A stretch of 64,000 bases of DNA from CBDIBC01 sp965276635 (GTDB taxonomy: Bacteria > Actinomycetota > Acidimicrobiia > Acidimicrobiales > Palsa-688): contig CBDIBC010000004.1 of assembly GCA_965276635.1 (NCBI GenBank), positions 372,001-436,000 on the forward strand, written 5' to 3'. How positions within the stretch are numbered: the stretch's first letter is position 1; each line of letters starts with the position of its first letter. The translations under genes were made by a program, and so were the position numbers. Positions 34,294 through 43,172 of this stretch are shown here, in pieces. The notes below the pieces were generated by a model. The model saw only the letters and a list, made by a program, of their open reading frames with translations, had not been told where the DNA came from and did not search any database.

Positions 34294-35001
34294 TCAGCGC
34301 CGGCGGCGGCTGGTGGCGGTCGGCGCCGGTTCCGGGCGAACCGACGGCTCGATCATGACCCACAGGTCGGGCCCGTGCAGGTCCTCCCCGAACAGGTGCA
34401 CTCCCAGCACCCGCATGTTGATCGCCGAAGCCAGGACGTAGGTGATGAACCGGGCGACCTTCTCGGGCATCACGTCCACGCGGATCTGCCCGGCGTCCTG
34501 GCCGCGTTGGATGATCTCGAGCAGCAGCCCAGTGTGGCCCTCGAACGTGGCGACGTAGTCGGCGCCTCGCGACTCGGCCAGGTGCAGGTGGAAGATGGCC
34601 ATGCCCCTGGAGGCCGGGTCGTCGTCCTCCGGGGCGCCCGAGTAGGCCAGGACGAACGCCCGGAGCTGATCGAGCGGGTCGGCGACGGCCGCCACGGCGG
34701 CCGCGATGCGACGATGATGGGTCCGCACGGACTCCTCGACCACGGCCAGCAGGAGATCGTCCTTGGTGGCGAAGTGGTGGTAGAAGGATCGCAGCGACAT
34801 CCCCGATCGCTCCACCACCTCCTGCACGGTGAAGTCGGGCCGACCCCGCTCGCGCAACAGGGCCGTGGCGGCTCGGATGAACCGGTCGCCGGTCGAGATG
34901 GCCCGGGCCCGCGCGTGCTGCAGCGAACGCTCCAATGTGCGGTCGTGCCAGCGAGCGCTGCCCCCCTCGCTGCCGTCCTGGCGATCATCGGTTCCGCGCA
35001 T
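34294..35001 (-). CDS. TetR-family regulator, paralogue 1
   Basis: A 235-residue TetR protein. It has a charged N-terminus (RWHDRTLERSLQHARARAIS), a helix-turn-helix at about residues 55-75 (TVQEVVERSGMSLRSFYHHF), and a TetR_C domain with VLASAINMRVLGVHL near the end. It is clearly paralogous to the regulator at 48863 and to the partial one at 63731. The ATG at 35001 has AGGAGG 4 nt before it. It diverges from the ligase gene at 35108; a perfect 8-bp-arm palindrome (35018-35040) between them is its likely operator. Confidence 0.9.
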   Translation of the reverse strand: MRGTDDRQDGSEGGSARWHDRTLERSLQHARARAISTGDRFIRAATALLRERGRPDFTVQEVVERSGMSLRSFYHHFATKDDLLLAVVEESVRTHHRRIAAAVAAVADPLDQLRAFVLAYSGAPEDDDPASRGMAIFHLHLAESRGADYVATFEGHTGLLLEIIQRGQDAGQIRVDVMPEKVARFITYVLASAINMRVLGVHLFGEDLHGPDLWVMIEPSVRPEPAPTATSRRRR

Positions 35002-35017
35002 CTCACCTCCTGGCGAG

Positions 35018-35040
35018 AGCGAGATTACACCTATCTCGCT
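35018..35040. promoter_or_regulatory. Palindromic candidate TetR operator
   Basis: AGCGAGAT (35018-35025) and ATCTCGCT (35033-35040) are perfect inverted arms around a 7-nt spacer, between the divergent TetR and ligase genes. CTATCTCGC at 35031-35039 also occurs at 49664-49672 in front of the paralogous TetR gene. This recurrence supports a shared recognition sequence. Confidence 0.6.
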
Positions 35041-35107
35041 GCGATCATCGATGGGCGCGTCGGCGCGCCACACCAATGTTCGGAAAGGGAGAATGTAGGC
35101 TTCGTCG

Positions 35108-36682
35108 ATGGGTTTCACGGCGACGCACCGACAGGCGGCCAGCCGCCAGTACCTGCTCCCTGGTGGGCCTTGGGACGTCTCGACGCTCGATGCTCTGGCC
35201 AGGTCGCGACCGGTGCGCCGCGGCGTTCCCGCCGTGGCCGACGATCGGCGCCGCCTGGATGCCGCGGCTCTCGAGGATCTGGTGGCGCGCGTGGCCGGTG
35301 GGCTGCGGGCCCTCGGCATCCGTCGTCGGGCGTCAGTGTGCTGGCAGCTGGCGAACGGCATCGAGGCCTACGTGCTCTTCCGGGCCTGCTGGCGCCTCGG
35401 CGCCGTCGGTGTGCCCATCCACCACCAGATCGGCCCGACCGAGGCGGCCAAGCTGGTCGATCGGGTCGATCCCGCCGTGCTGTTCTCCCGCCCGGGTCTG
35501 GCCCTGGCCGACCACCCGCTCGCCCGGGTCGGCCAGATCGGCCACCCGGACTGGGACGCGCTGGTGGCCGCCGCGCCGGTGACCGACGACGCCGCCCGGC
35601 CGTCGGACCTGGCCGTCGCCCTGTTCACCTCGGGCTCCACCGGTGAGCCCAAGATCGTGTTGCACACCCACCGGTCGCTGGTGCACAAGGCCTTGACGAT
35701 GGTGGCCGTGCACGGCCTGGACGCCGGTGATGCCGTGCTGATGCCGGCGCCACTGGCCCACATCTCCGGCCTGCAGTGCGGCCTCCTGATGCCCGTGGCG
35801 GCCCGCATGCCTGCGTACTTCATGGAGCGTTGGGATCCCGAGCGGGGATTGCAGCTGGTGGAGCGCGAGCGCATCAGCTTCATGATCGGGCCGCCGACCA
35901 TCTTCCTGTCCATGACCGACCGGTCCGACTTCACCCCCGAGCGGGTGGCGTCGATGCGGATCATCTCCAGCGGGGCGATGTCGGTCACGCCCGAGTTCAT
36001 CGACCAGGCGCGGGTTGCCTACGACGCGACGGTCAAGCGCACCTACGGATCGACCGAGGCGCCCACCACGACCACCGCGTGGGAGGGGGACCCGCCCGAG
36101 CGGGCCCGCAACACCGACGGGCGGGCCGTCGGCCAGATCCGGCTGCGTACGGTGGATCCCACCACCGGTCACGACACGGTCGCCGGGGGTGCCGGTGAGC
36201 TCTGGGTGCGCGGCCCGGAGCTGTTCGTCGGCTATGCGGACGCCGAGCAGACGCGCGCAGCCATGCACGGCGGCTGGTACCGCACGGGCGACATCGCCGT
36301 GATGGACAGCGAGGGCTGGGTGACGATCACCGGCCGGCTCAAGGAGCTCATCATCCGGGCGGGGGAGAACATCATGCCTGCCGAGGTGGAGCGGACCCTG
36401 GAGCGCCATCCGCACATCAGCCAGGCGGTCGCCGTCGGCTACCCCGACGCGCGCTACGGCGAGCGGGTCGCCGCCTTCGTGGTGGCCTCCGGCTCCTTCG
36501 ACCTGGACGACTGTCGGCGGTGGTTCGCCGCCGAAGGGGTTGCTCGCTTCAAGACGCCCGAGCACATCGAGCGGGTCGACGCCATCCCGCAGATCAGCTT
36601 GGGGAAGCCCGACCGTGTGGCCCTGCGAGCGATGCTGCTCAGCGGTGTGCCGTCGACGAGATCCGGCTCGTCAATGAGGTGA
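35108..36682 (+). CDS. Acyl-CoA ligase (ANL superfamily)
   Basis: A 524-residue AMP-forming ligase with the P-loop ALFTSGSTGEPKIVLH (about residue 175), A5 RTYGSTEAPT, A7 WYRTGDI, A8 ITGRLKELIIRAGENI and A10 IPQISLGKPDRVALRA with the catalytic Lys. It is probably controlled by the divergent TetR gene. Its last 44 bases overlap the end of the monooxygenase gene on the other strand. The substrate is unknown; the family includes steroid, bile-acid and cyclohexane-carboxylate ligases. Confidence 0.9.
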   Translation: MGFTATHRQAASRQYLLPGGPWDVSTLDALARSRPVRRGVPAVADDRRRLDAAALEDLVARVAGGLRALGIRRRASVCWQLANGIEAYVLFRACWRLGAVGVPIHHQIGPTEAAKLVDRVDPAVLFSRPGLALADHPLARVGQIGHPDWDALVAAAPVTDDAARPSDLAVALFTSGSTGEPKIVLHTHRSLVHKALTMVAVHGLDAGDAVLMPAPLAHISGLQCGLLMPVAARMPAYFMERWDPERGLQLVERERISFMIGPPTIFLSMTDRSDFTPERVASMRIISSGAMSVTPEFIDQARVAYDATVKRTYGSTEAPTTTTAWEGDPPERARNTDGRAVGQIRLRTVDPTTGHDTVAGGAGELWVRGPELFVGYADAEQTRAAMHGGWYRTGDIAVMDSEGWVTITGRLKELIIRAGENIMPAEVERTLERHPHISQAVAVGYPDARYGERVAAFVVASGSFDLDDCRRWFAAEGVARFKTPEHIERVDAIPQISLGKPDRVALRAMLLSGVPSTRSGSSMR

Positions 36683-38117
36683 GCACGCCGTAGAGGACGC
36701 ACCCGAACGGCCATTGGGTCACGATCCGCCCGGATGCCGCCTTGTAGTAGTTCCGGCTCACCGTCCATGCTGTGTCGCGCATCGCCCGTTGGAGCCATCG
36801 GTTGTAGACCGTGTTGAACACCGGCCTGACCTCGATGGCGCGAACCCTTGTCCTGGCCATGCGGCGGACGGCTCGGGCCGCCCATTCCGCCTGTCGCTCG
36901 AGGAAGAAGACGATCTCGCCGCCGTTGGTGTTCGGGCCGTAGAGCAGGTAGAGGTTCGGGAAGCCCGGCACGGTGATGCCGAGGAACGCCTCGGGCTCTC
37001 CGGCCCACGTGTCATGGATGGATCGGCCGTGGCGACCGACGATCTCCAGGCTGGCCAGGTAGTTGGCCGGCTGGAAGCCGGTGGCCAGGACCAGGACGTC
37101 GGTGGGGTGCTTGTCGCCGTCGGCGTCGACCACCGCATCGGCGGTGACCGAGGCCACCGCCTTGGGCACCAGCGTCACGTTGTCGGCCCGCAGGGCCCGA
37201 TAGAACGTGGAGCACAGCACCGGACGCTTGCCGGGGAACGGGTAGGTAGGGGTGAGGGCGGTGGCCAGGTCCGGGCGGTCGGCGAAGGACCTGGCGATGA
37301 ACGTGCGACACAGCTCCTCGCGAGCCGCGTTGAGCTTGGTGTGCGGTCGGTAGATGGCGGCGCGGAACTGTCCGCGCTCGATCTGCCAGTGCAGCTTCAG
37401 GCGATGGCGCCAGTGGTTCCAGGGTCGGCGCAGCCGGCGCCGCTCCTCCTCGGTGAAATCGCGCTCTCCCTTGGGCAGGATCCACCCCGGCTCGCGTTGG
37501 AAGACGGTGATGTGGTCGGCGGCGCCGACCAGCTCGGGCACCAGCTGAGTCGCTGTCGATCCGGTGCCCACCACGGCGACGCGCTTGTCGGTCAGGTCGT
37601 GGTCGGGCTCCCAACGCGAGGTGTGGAACACCGGCCCGGCGAAGGTGTCCAGGCCGGGCCACTGGGGGAATGCCGGCTCGCTGAGGAAGCCCAGCGCACT
37701 GATCAGCACGTCGCAGTGCACGTGGGCACCGCCGGCCAGGTCGAGGTCGTAGCCGGCCGCCTGCTCGTCCCACGTCGCCCGCTCCACGGTCACGCCGAAG
37801 CGGAAGTGTGACCGGAGGTCGAACCGGTCGACGACGTCCTCCAGGTAGCGCTGGATCTCCTCTTGGCGCGCGTGGGTCCTGCTCCAGTCGAAGCGATGGA
37901 ACGAGTACGAGTAGAGGTGAGAGGCCACGTCGACCTCGGCCCCGGGGTAGCGATTGACCCACCAGGTCCCCCCGAGGCCGTCGTCGCGCTCGTAGATGGT
38001 GAAGGTGCGGACGCCGGACCTCACCAGCTTCACGGCCGCGGCAATCCCGGACATGCCGCCGCCGACGATGGCGACGGTCGGGGCGGTGGCCGCCGCCCGC
38101 GGGCTCCGTAAAGACAC
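36639..38117 (-). CDS. Baeyer-Villiger-type flavin monooxygenase
   Basis: A 492-residue FAD/NADPH monooxygenase. The FAD Rossmann motif is VAIVGGGMSGIAAA (about residue 12), the NADPH Rossmann motif is VAVVGTGSTATQLVPEL, and the class fingerprint FxGxxxHxxxW is FAGPVFHTSRW (about residues 153-163), followed by Glu rather than Pro or Asp. GTWWVNRYPGAEVDV is typical of this class. It would insert oxygen next to a ketone to give an ester or lactone. The GTG at 38117 lies 2 nt after the SDR stop. The 3' ends of this gene and the ligase overlap by 44 bp. Confidence 0.88.
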   Translation of the reverse strand: MSLRSPRAAATAPTVAIVGGGMSGIAAAVKLVRSGVRTFTIYERDDGLGGTWWVNRYPGAEVDVASHLYSYSFHRFDWSRTHARQEEIQRYLEDVVDRFDLRSHFRFGVTVERATWDEQAAGYDLDLAGGAHVHCDVLISALGFLSEPAFPQWPGLDTFAGPVFHTSRWEPDHDLTDKRVAVVGTGSTATQLVPELVGAADHITVFQREPGWILPKGERDFTEEERRRLRRPWNHWRHRLKLHWQIERGQFRAAIYRPHTKLNAAREELCRTFIARSFADRPDLATALTPTYPFPGKRPVLCSTFYRALRADNVTLVPKAVASVTADAVVDADGDKHPTDVLVLATGFQPANYLASLEIVGRHGRSIHDTWAGEPEAFLGITVPGFPNLYLLYGPNTNGGEIVFFLERQAEWAARAVRRMARTRVRAIEVRPVFNTVYNRWLQRAMRDTAWTVSRNYYKAASGRIVTQWPFGCVLYGVLTSLTSRISSTAHR

Positions 38118-38119
38118 CC

Positions 38120-38971
38120 CTACATCGGGGGGGTCTTCAGCATGGCGCCGGCGTCCACGCGGATGTTCATGCCCGTGATGTAGCGGGATTCGTCGCTGGC
38201 CAGGAAGGCCACCAGGTTCGAGATGTCCATGGGGTCGACGAACGGGATGGGCATGGCCTGCATGGCCGGCAGCGCCACCATGGCCTCCTCGCGGGTCGGG
38301 TTCTCCAGGTCGGGCCGGAAGGCTCGGTACACGTCGACGTTGTGCAGCAGGTCGGTGTCGCAGTTCGTCGGGTGGACGCCGTTCATGCGGATGGACTCCT
38401 TGGCCAGCTGGAGGGCGAGGACCTCGACGTAGCGGACCACGACCTGCTTGGACCAGGAGTAGCCGGCCCCGCCCGATGCGCCCATACGCTCGGTGGTCCC
38501 CGTCATCATCCCGGCGGTGGATCCGGTGACGATGACCGAGGCGCCGGTGTGCAGGTGAGGGAGGCTGACGGCCACGGTGTTCATGGCGCCGATCAGGTCC
38601 ACGTCGGTGGCGTCCACGAAGCCACCGCACAGGCTGACGTCGTTCCCGGGGCAGATGCCGGCGTTGGCCACGACGATGTCGAGGCTGCCGAAGGTGCTGA
38701 CGCCTTCGTCGACCACGGCCTTGAGCTCACTGCGCTGGCGCACATCGGCCTTCTTGGCGATGATCTTGGTGCCCGCCGCCTCCACCTCCTTGACCGTCTG
38801 CTGGAGGTCCTCGGCGGTGGCCAGCGGGTAGTTCATCGACGCCAGGTGCGGTTCGCAGATGTCGATGGCGATGATGTTCGCCCCCTCCTGGGCCAAGCGG
38901 ATGGCGTGGCTGCGTCCCTGACCGCGCGCCGCGCCTGTGATGAATGCGACCTTGCCCTCGAGCTTGCCCAT
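38120..38971 (-). CDS. Mycofactocin-type SDR dehydrogenase
   Basis: A 283-residue SDR whose sequence matches the mycofactocin-coupled SDR subfamily: LEGKVAFITGAARGQGRSHA at the N-terminus, then YPLATAEDLQQTVKEVEAAG, ADVRQRSELKAVVDEGV and VVANAGIC. The catalytic YSWSK is present. Members of this subfamily hold NAD tightly and use the peptide-derived redox cofactor mycofactocin as electron acceptor. No mycofactocin synthesis gene is in the window. RBS GGAGGGAG precedes the ATG. It is co-transcribed with the monooxygenase, so an alcohol-to-ketone-to-ester sequence is plausible. Confidence 0.85.
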   Translation of the reverse strand: MGKLEGKVAFITGAARGQGRSHAIRLAQEGANIIAIDICEPHLASMNYPLATAEDLQQTVKEVEAAGTKIIAKKADVRQRSELKAVVDEGVSTFGSLDIVVANAGICPGNDVSLCGGFVDATDVDLIGAMNTVAVSLPHLHTGASVIVTGSTAGMMTGTTERMGASGGAGYSWSKQVVVRYVEVLALQLAKESIRMNGVHPTNCDTDLLHNVDVYRAFRPDLENPTREEAMVALPAMQAMPIPFVDPMDISNLVAFLASDESRYITGMNIRVDAGAMLKTPPM

Positions 38972-39037
38972 GGTGTGCTCCCTCCCCGGAGAACCCGGTT
39001 GTCGTTCCGGCCACGGAAATGACCGGTGAGTTCTCCA

Positions 39038-39057
39038 GAGAATCTAACTGGCATGAG
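39038..39057. promoter_or_regulatory. Candidate operator shared with the TetR gene at 49603
   Basis: GAGAATCTA-CT-GC-TGAG here matches 49658-49677 at 17 of 20 positions. It lies in the 153-bp divergent gap between the mycofactocin-type SDR and the quinone oxidoreductase, overlapping a small palindrome (TTCTC-CA-GAGAA, 39031-39042). Confidence 0.45.
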
Positions 39058-39124
39058 CGCTACTGTCACCTCCTCGGCCTGCCATGGATCGGCCATGGTG
39101 GACGAGCCGGGCGACAGGGGAACG

Positions 39125-40096
39125 ATGATGCGGGCAGCGATGGTGCGCCGCTTCGGCGGCAGCGAGACCATCCAGGTCGAGGAGGTGCCGGCGCCGGTGG
39201 CCGGCGCCGGTGAGGTCGTGGTGGCGGTGGAGGCGGCCTCGGTGAACTTCCCCGACGTGCTGCTGGTCGCGGACCGCTACCAGATGCACGCCTCGTTGCC
39301 CTTCACGCCGGGCAGCGAGCTCGCCGGCACGGTGGTGGCCCAGGGGCCGGGCGTCGAGGTGCCCGCCCTCGGCGCGCGCGTCGCCGGGGCGGTGGCGACC
39401 GGCGCCTTCGCCGAGCAGTGCGTGGTCGCGGCCGGCACCCTCACCCCGGTGCCGCCGACGGTGAGCGCCGAGGATGCGGCGGCATTCGGGGTGGCCTACC
39501 GGACCGCCTACCACGCCCTGCGGACCATGGCAGCTGTCCGGGCCGGCGAGTCGGTCGCCGTGCTCGGTGCCTCCGGTGGGGTCGGCACGGCGGCGCTGGG
39601 CATCGCCCACCTCCTCGGGGCCCGCCCCATCGCCGTCTCGCAAGGCGCCAAGCTCGACGCCTGCCTGGCCGCCGGCGCAGTGGCCACGATCGACTACGAC
39701 CGCGAGGACCTGAAGGTACGGCTCCGCGAGGTGGCCGGCGGCCCCGTGGACGTGGTCGTCGACATGGTCGGCGGTGCGTACAGCGAACCGGCGCTACGGG
39801 CCTGTGGATGGGGTAGCCGGTTCGTGACGGTCGGCTTCGCCAGTGGTGAGATCCCCCGGATCCCGCTGAACCTGGTGCTGCTCAAGGGTGTGGTGATCAT
39901 GGGCTTCGAGATGCGAGGTGTCATGGCCAGCCGGCCCGAAGACATGGTCAAGGGTGACGCCGAGCTGTGGGAGTGGCAGGCGACCGGCCGTCTGCGGCCG
40001 ACCATCGGGGCCACCTTCGCACTCGACGACGTGGTGTCGGCCATGCGCATGGTGGAGGAGCGGGCGCAGGTCGGCAAGATCGTCATCCGACCATAG
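39125..40096 (+). CDS. NADPH:quinone oxidoreductase-type MDR protein
   Basis: A 323-residue zinc-independent medium-chain dehydrogenase/reductase of the quinone oxidoreductase group. The N-terminal GroES-like domain (VAVEAASVNFPDVLLVADRY) lacks zinc ligands. The Rossmann domain has VAVLGASGGVGTAALGIAHLLGA (from about residue 142), whose AxxGxxG-type motif suits NADPH. PFTPGSELAGTVVAQGPGVE is typical. Possible roles are reduction of an enoyl group or a quinone. Starts at 39125 and 39128 are both ATG; AGGGG lies just upstream. It converges with the SDR gene at 40126. Confidence 0.88.
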   Translation: MMRAAMVRRFGGSETIQVEEVPAPVAGAGEVVVAVEAASVNFPDVLLVADRYQMHASLPFTPGSELAGTVVAQGPGVEVPALGARVAGAVATGAFAEQCVVAAGTLTPVPPTVSAEDAAAFGVAYRTAYHALRTMAAVRAGESVAVLGASGGVGTAALGIAHLLGARPIAVSQGAKLDACLAAGAVATIDYDREDLKVRLREVAGGPVDVVVDMVGGAYSEPALRACGWGSRFVTVGFASGEIPRIPLNLVLLKGVVIMGFEMRGVMASRPEDMVKGDAELWEWQATGRLRPTIGATFALDDVVSAMRMVEERAQVGKIVIRP

Positions 40097-40125
40097 TTCT
40101 CTGCAACGCGGGCTGGGCCGCCGGC

Positions 40126-40902
40126 TCAGAGGGACCGGTATGCCCCGCCGTCGACCAGGATCTGGGCGCCGTTCACGAAGCTGGCCGCGTCACCGGCCAG
40201 CAGCACGCACACGCCGACCATGTCGCCAGGCTGGCCGATGCGCCCCATGGGGTTTCCGGTCACCGCGCCGGCCTTCATCTCGGGGGTCCAGGCGTTGGTG
40301 ATGTCGGTGTCGAAGGCGCCAGGCATGACGAGGTTGGCCCGGACCTTGGGAGCCCACGCTCCAGCCAAAGCCAGCGTCAAGGCGTTCAGACCGGCCTTGG
40401 CCATGCAGTACGGCAGGTCGGTGGCGTTGGGTCGGAGCGAGCCGGCTGTGCTGATGTTGATGATGGAACCGCCGTCCCCGGCCGCCATCCGAGGCCCGAT
40501 CAACGAGGCCAGGCGGAACGGCCCGCGCGCGTTCACGGCGTGGGTCTTGTCGTAGAGCTCTTCGGTCACCGACGGAAGGTCCTCGTACAGCGGCGACATC
40601 CCCGCGTTGTTCACCAGGATGTGGCAGGCGCCCATCTCCTGGTAGACGGTGTCGACCAGCTGGTCGCAGTCGGACCACCGGCCGACGTGGCATGCGACCG
40701 GGAGGGTGCGCCGACCGGTCTCGTCGGTGATGGCGTCCGCCGCGGTGCGGCACGCCTCGAGCTTCCGGCTGGCGACGACCACGTCGGCGCCGGCGCGGGC
40801 GAGGCCGTGGGCCACGGCCAGCCCGATGCCCCGGCTCCCGCCGGTGACGATGGCGACGCGATCGCGCAGCGGGCCGGCCTCGGTGCTGTTGGCGTCGTCC
40901 AC
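40126..40902 (-). CDS. SDR-family oxidoreductase
   Basis: A 258-residue classical SDR with TGGSRGIG, NNAG, NISTAGS and the catalytic YCMAK. The C-terminus (LLAGDAASFVNGAQILVDGG) is typical of FabG-like proteins. The GTG at 40902 is chosen because GGGGG lies 5 nt upstream and the frame further out has no match. It diverges from the LLM flavoprotein gene at 41054. No clear feature tells its substrate. Confidence 0.87.
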   Translation of the reverse strand: MDDANSTEAGPLRDRVAIVTGGSRGIGLAVAHGLARAGADVVVASRKLEACRTAADAITDETGRRTLPVACHVGRWSDCDQLVDTVYQEMGACHILVNNAGMSPLYEDLPSVTEELYDKTHAVNARGPFRLASLIGPRMAAGDGGSIINISTAGSLRPNATDLPYCMAKAGLNALTLALAGAWAPKVRANLVMPGAFDTDITNAWTPEMKAGAVTGNPMGRIGQPGDMVGVCVLLAGDAASFVNGAQILVDGGAYRSL

Positions 40903-41053
40903 GGTGCCCCCTACGTGCTTCAGGCCCCCGCCCGTTGCAGGGTGCCATGCCAAAAAAGGCCACCGAATCGTACCACTGGGAGAGAAGGACATTTCGTGGT
41001 GGCCGGTGGATGTGTCAGAGTTGGCCCGACACCGGGGAGAGGATGACCACACC

Positions 41054-41902
41054 ATGAAGTTCGGCGTATCACTGGCGGCGGCGCACCCGTCGGCCTGGGC
41101 GGACGTGGCCGAGGAAGCCGACCGCCTCGGCTACGAGTCGCTCTGGCTGCCCGAGCACCTGGTGCTCCCGGCCATGCTCGAGGGCAGCCCCCACCACGGT
41201 GCCGAGCATCCCCCGGTGCCGGCCAACGTGCCGGTCTTCGACGCCATGGCCTACCTGAGCTTCCTGGCCGGCCGGACCCGCTTTATCCGCCTGGCGACCC
41301 ACGTCTACAACATCGGCCTGCGCCACCCGTTCGTGTCGGCTCGCGCCGTGGCCACGCTCGACGTGGTGTCCCAGGGCCGGGCCATCTTCGGCGTCGGCGC
41401 GTCGTGGCTGAAGGCCGAATGGGATGCGGTCGGACTGGACTTCGCCACCCGCGGGCGGCGGGTGGACGAGGCGCTGGAGGTCTGCGGCCGGTTGTGGACC
41501 GAATCGGTGATCGAGCACCACGGCGAGTTCTTCGATTTCGACTCGGTGATGTTCGAGCCCAAGCCGGTCCGTCAGCCCGGTCCCGCGGTGGTCATCGGTG
41601 GCGACGGCCCGGCCGCGCTGCGGCGGGCCGCCGAGTGGGGCGGATGGATCCCCATGAACCACACCCCGGCGCAACTCCCGGCTGCCATCGCCAGGCTGGC
41701 GGAGATCCGGGAGCAGAAGGGGATCAGCGGTCGGGTCGAGGTGACCGTGGGCGGCGAGGTGCGCTCGGCGGAGGATGTGGCCGCGTACGAGAGTGGGGGG
41801 ATCGATCGGTTGATCGTCCGGCCCTGGTCGCGCACTCGCGAGGCCCTGGAGGGCCTCGGCAGCTTCGCCGCGGCTGTCGGCATGGAACCGCCCGCCGGGT
41901 GA
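41054..41902 (+). CDS. LLM-class (luciferase-like) flavin oxidoreductase
   Basis: A 282-residue luciferase-like TIM-barrel protein. KFGVSLAAAHPSAWADVAEE starts the first strand, then YESLWLPEHLVLP, FIRLATHVYNIGLRHPF, VSQGRAIFGVGASWLKAEWD and VVIGGDGPAALRRAAEWGG. Actinobacterial members often use F420 rather than FMN, which the sequence alone does not decide. It would be a reductase or monooxygenase in the same catabolic set. It converges with the hotdog thioesterase gene, with 4 bp between stops. Confidence 0.85.
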   Translation: MKFGVSLAAAHPSAWADVAEEADRLGYESLWLPEHLVLPAMLEGSPHHGAEHPPVPANVPVFDAMAYLSFLAGRTRFIRLATHVYNIGLRHPFVSARAVATLDVVSQGRAIFGVGASWLKAEWDAVGLDFATRGRRVDEALEVCGRLWTESVIEHHGEFFDFDSVMFEPKPVRQPGPAVVIGGDGPAALRRAAEWGGWIPMNHTPAQLPAAIARLAEIREQKGISGRVEVTVGGEVRSAEDVAAYESGGIDRLIVRPWSRTREALEGLGSFAAAVGMEPPAG

Positions 41903-41906
41903 CGGA

Positions 41907-42314
41907 TCAGCCCAGGCGGGTGAACGACATGGTGGCGGTGGCCACCAACGCCCGGTCGGCGCCCATGTCCACCACGTCGGCGCGCACCAGCACGGCCCGG
42001 CGGCCGGCGCGCAGCACCTCGCTGACGACGCGCGCCGGTCCGACCCGGACCGGCGCCACGAACCGGACGTTCAGGTCGGCCCCTGCCAGGTTCGGCGAGT
42101 CGACGGCCCGGACGGCTGCGCCCGAGGCCCCGCAGTCGATCAGGCCGGCGAGCACCGACGCGTGGAGCGACCCGTGCGGATTGCACAGGTCGGGCTCCAG
42201 GTCGATCTCGAGCGCCGGTCCCGACCGGTCGTCCTCCACCTCCCACATGTGCATGCGCGCCAGAATGTGGCCCGGCGAATCCTCGAGCACTCGGCGGCCT
42301 CGTTGGTCGGTCAT
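41907..42314 (-). CDS. PaaI-type hotdog thioesterase
   Basis: A 135-residue single-hotdog protein. The characteristic stretch is CNPHGSLHASVLAGLIDCGA (about residues 43-62), with Asp where most PaaI proteins have the catalytic acid, but with Ala in place of the second Gly of HGG. RFVAPVRVGPARVVSEVLRA follows. It would hydrolyse an acyl-CoA. It diverges from the enoyl-CoA hydratase gene by 63 bp. Confidence 0.83.
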   Translation of the reverse strand: MTDQRGRRVLEDSPGHILARMHMWEVEDDRSGPALEIDLEPDLCNPHGSLHASVLAGLIDCGASGAAVRAVDSPNLAGADLNVRFVAPVRVGPARVVSEVLRAGRRAVLVRADVVDMGADRALVATATMSFTRLG

Positions 42315-42377
42315 CTGTCCCGTTCCTCTCTGTCTCGCTCTCTCGTCCCCGATGCACGCCGAACCATGGAGGCGCTC

Positions 42378-43139
42378 GTGACGCTGCTCCGCCAACGTGT
42401 CGACCACGTCGAGGTGCTGACCCTCGACCGGCCCGATGTCGCCAACTCCCTGAACCCCGACCTGCTCGCGGCCTTGGACCGGGCCGCCGTGGAGTGCGCG
42501 GCCGATCCCGACGTCCGGGCCGTGGTCGTGGCCGCCTCCGGTACCCGCATCTTCTGCGCCGGCATGGACCTGGCCGCCTTCGCGCGGGGTGAGGCACCAC
42601 ACGAGGCGACGGAGGAGGAGCGAGCCGTGAGCATCCTGGGCGGCCGGTTCCCCAAGCCCCTCGTCGCCGCGGTGAACGGTGCTGCTGTCGGTGGCGGGTT
42701 CGAGCTGGTCCTGGCCTGCGACCTGGTCGTGGCCGCCGAGCAGGCCCGCTTCGGCCTGCCGGAGGTGCGCCGGGGCCTGTACCCGGCCGGTGGCGGGACG
42801 ATGCTGTCCACCCGGGTACCGCTGGCGTTGGCCATGGAGCTGGCCCTGACCGGCGATCTGGTCTCGGCCGAGGTGGCCCGAAGCATGGGTGTGGTGAACC
42901 GGGTGACGGCGGCCGAGGAGCTGCACGCGACGGCGTTGGCGCTGGCCGGCCGGGTGGCGGCTAACGGTCCGCTCGGTGTCCAGCTCACCAAGCGTCTCCT
43001 GCGTGCTGCGGTCGCCCAGGGGCCAGCGGCGGGGATGGCCACCCCGGCGGAGCAGGCGGCCATCTTCGCCAGCGCCGACGCGAGCGAGGGCAGCCAGGCG
43101 TTCCTGGAGAAGCGGGACCCGGTGTGGACGGGTCGCTGA
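42378..43139 (+). CDS. Enoyl-CoA hydratase
   Basis: A 253-residue crotonase with both hydratase glutamates: GGGFELVLACDLVVA (the equivalent of Glu144) and FGLPEVRRGLYPAGGG (the equivalent of Glu164). The oxyanion motif FCAGMDLAAF is present. The GTG at 42378 is taken as start because GGAGG lies 5 nt upstream; an ATG at 42366 would overlap that site. It would hydrate a 2-enoyl-CoA. It converges with the aldehyde dehydrogenase gene. It contrasts with the crotonase at 29236, which lacks both Glu. Confidence 0.9.
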   Translation: MTLLRQRVDHVEVLTLDRPDVANSLNPDLLAALDRAAVECAADPDVRAVVVAASGTRIFCAGMDLAAFARGEAPHEATEEERAVSILGGRFPKPLVAAVNGAAVGGGFELVLACDLVVAAEQARFGLPEVRRGLYPAGGGTMLSTRVPLALAMELALTGDLVSAEVARSMGVVNRVTAAEELHATALALAGRVAANGPLGVQLTKRLLRAAVAQGPAAGMATPAEQAAIFASADASEGSQAFLEKRDPVWTGR

Positions 43140-43172
43140 CTCGTCGGCTCCCGCCTCGATCGTGGCGGCCGC

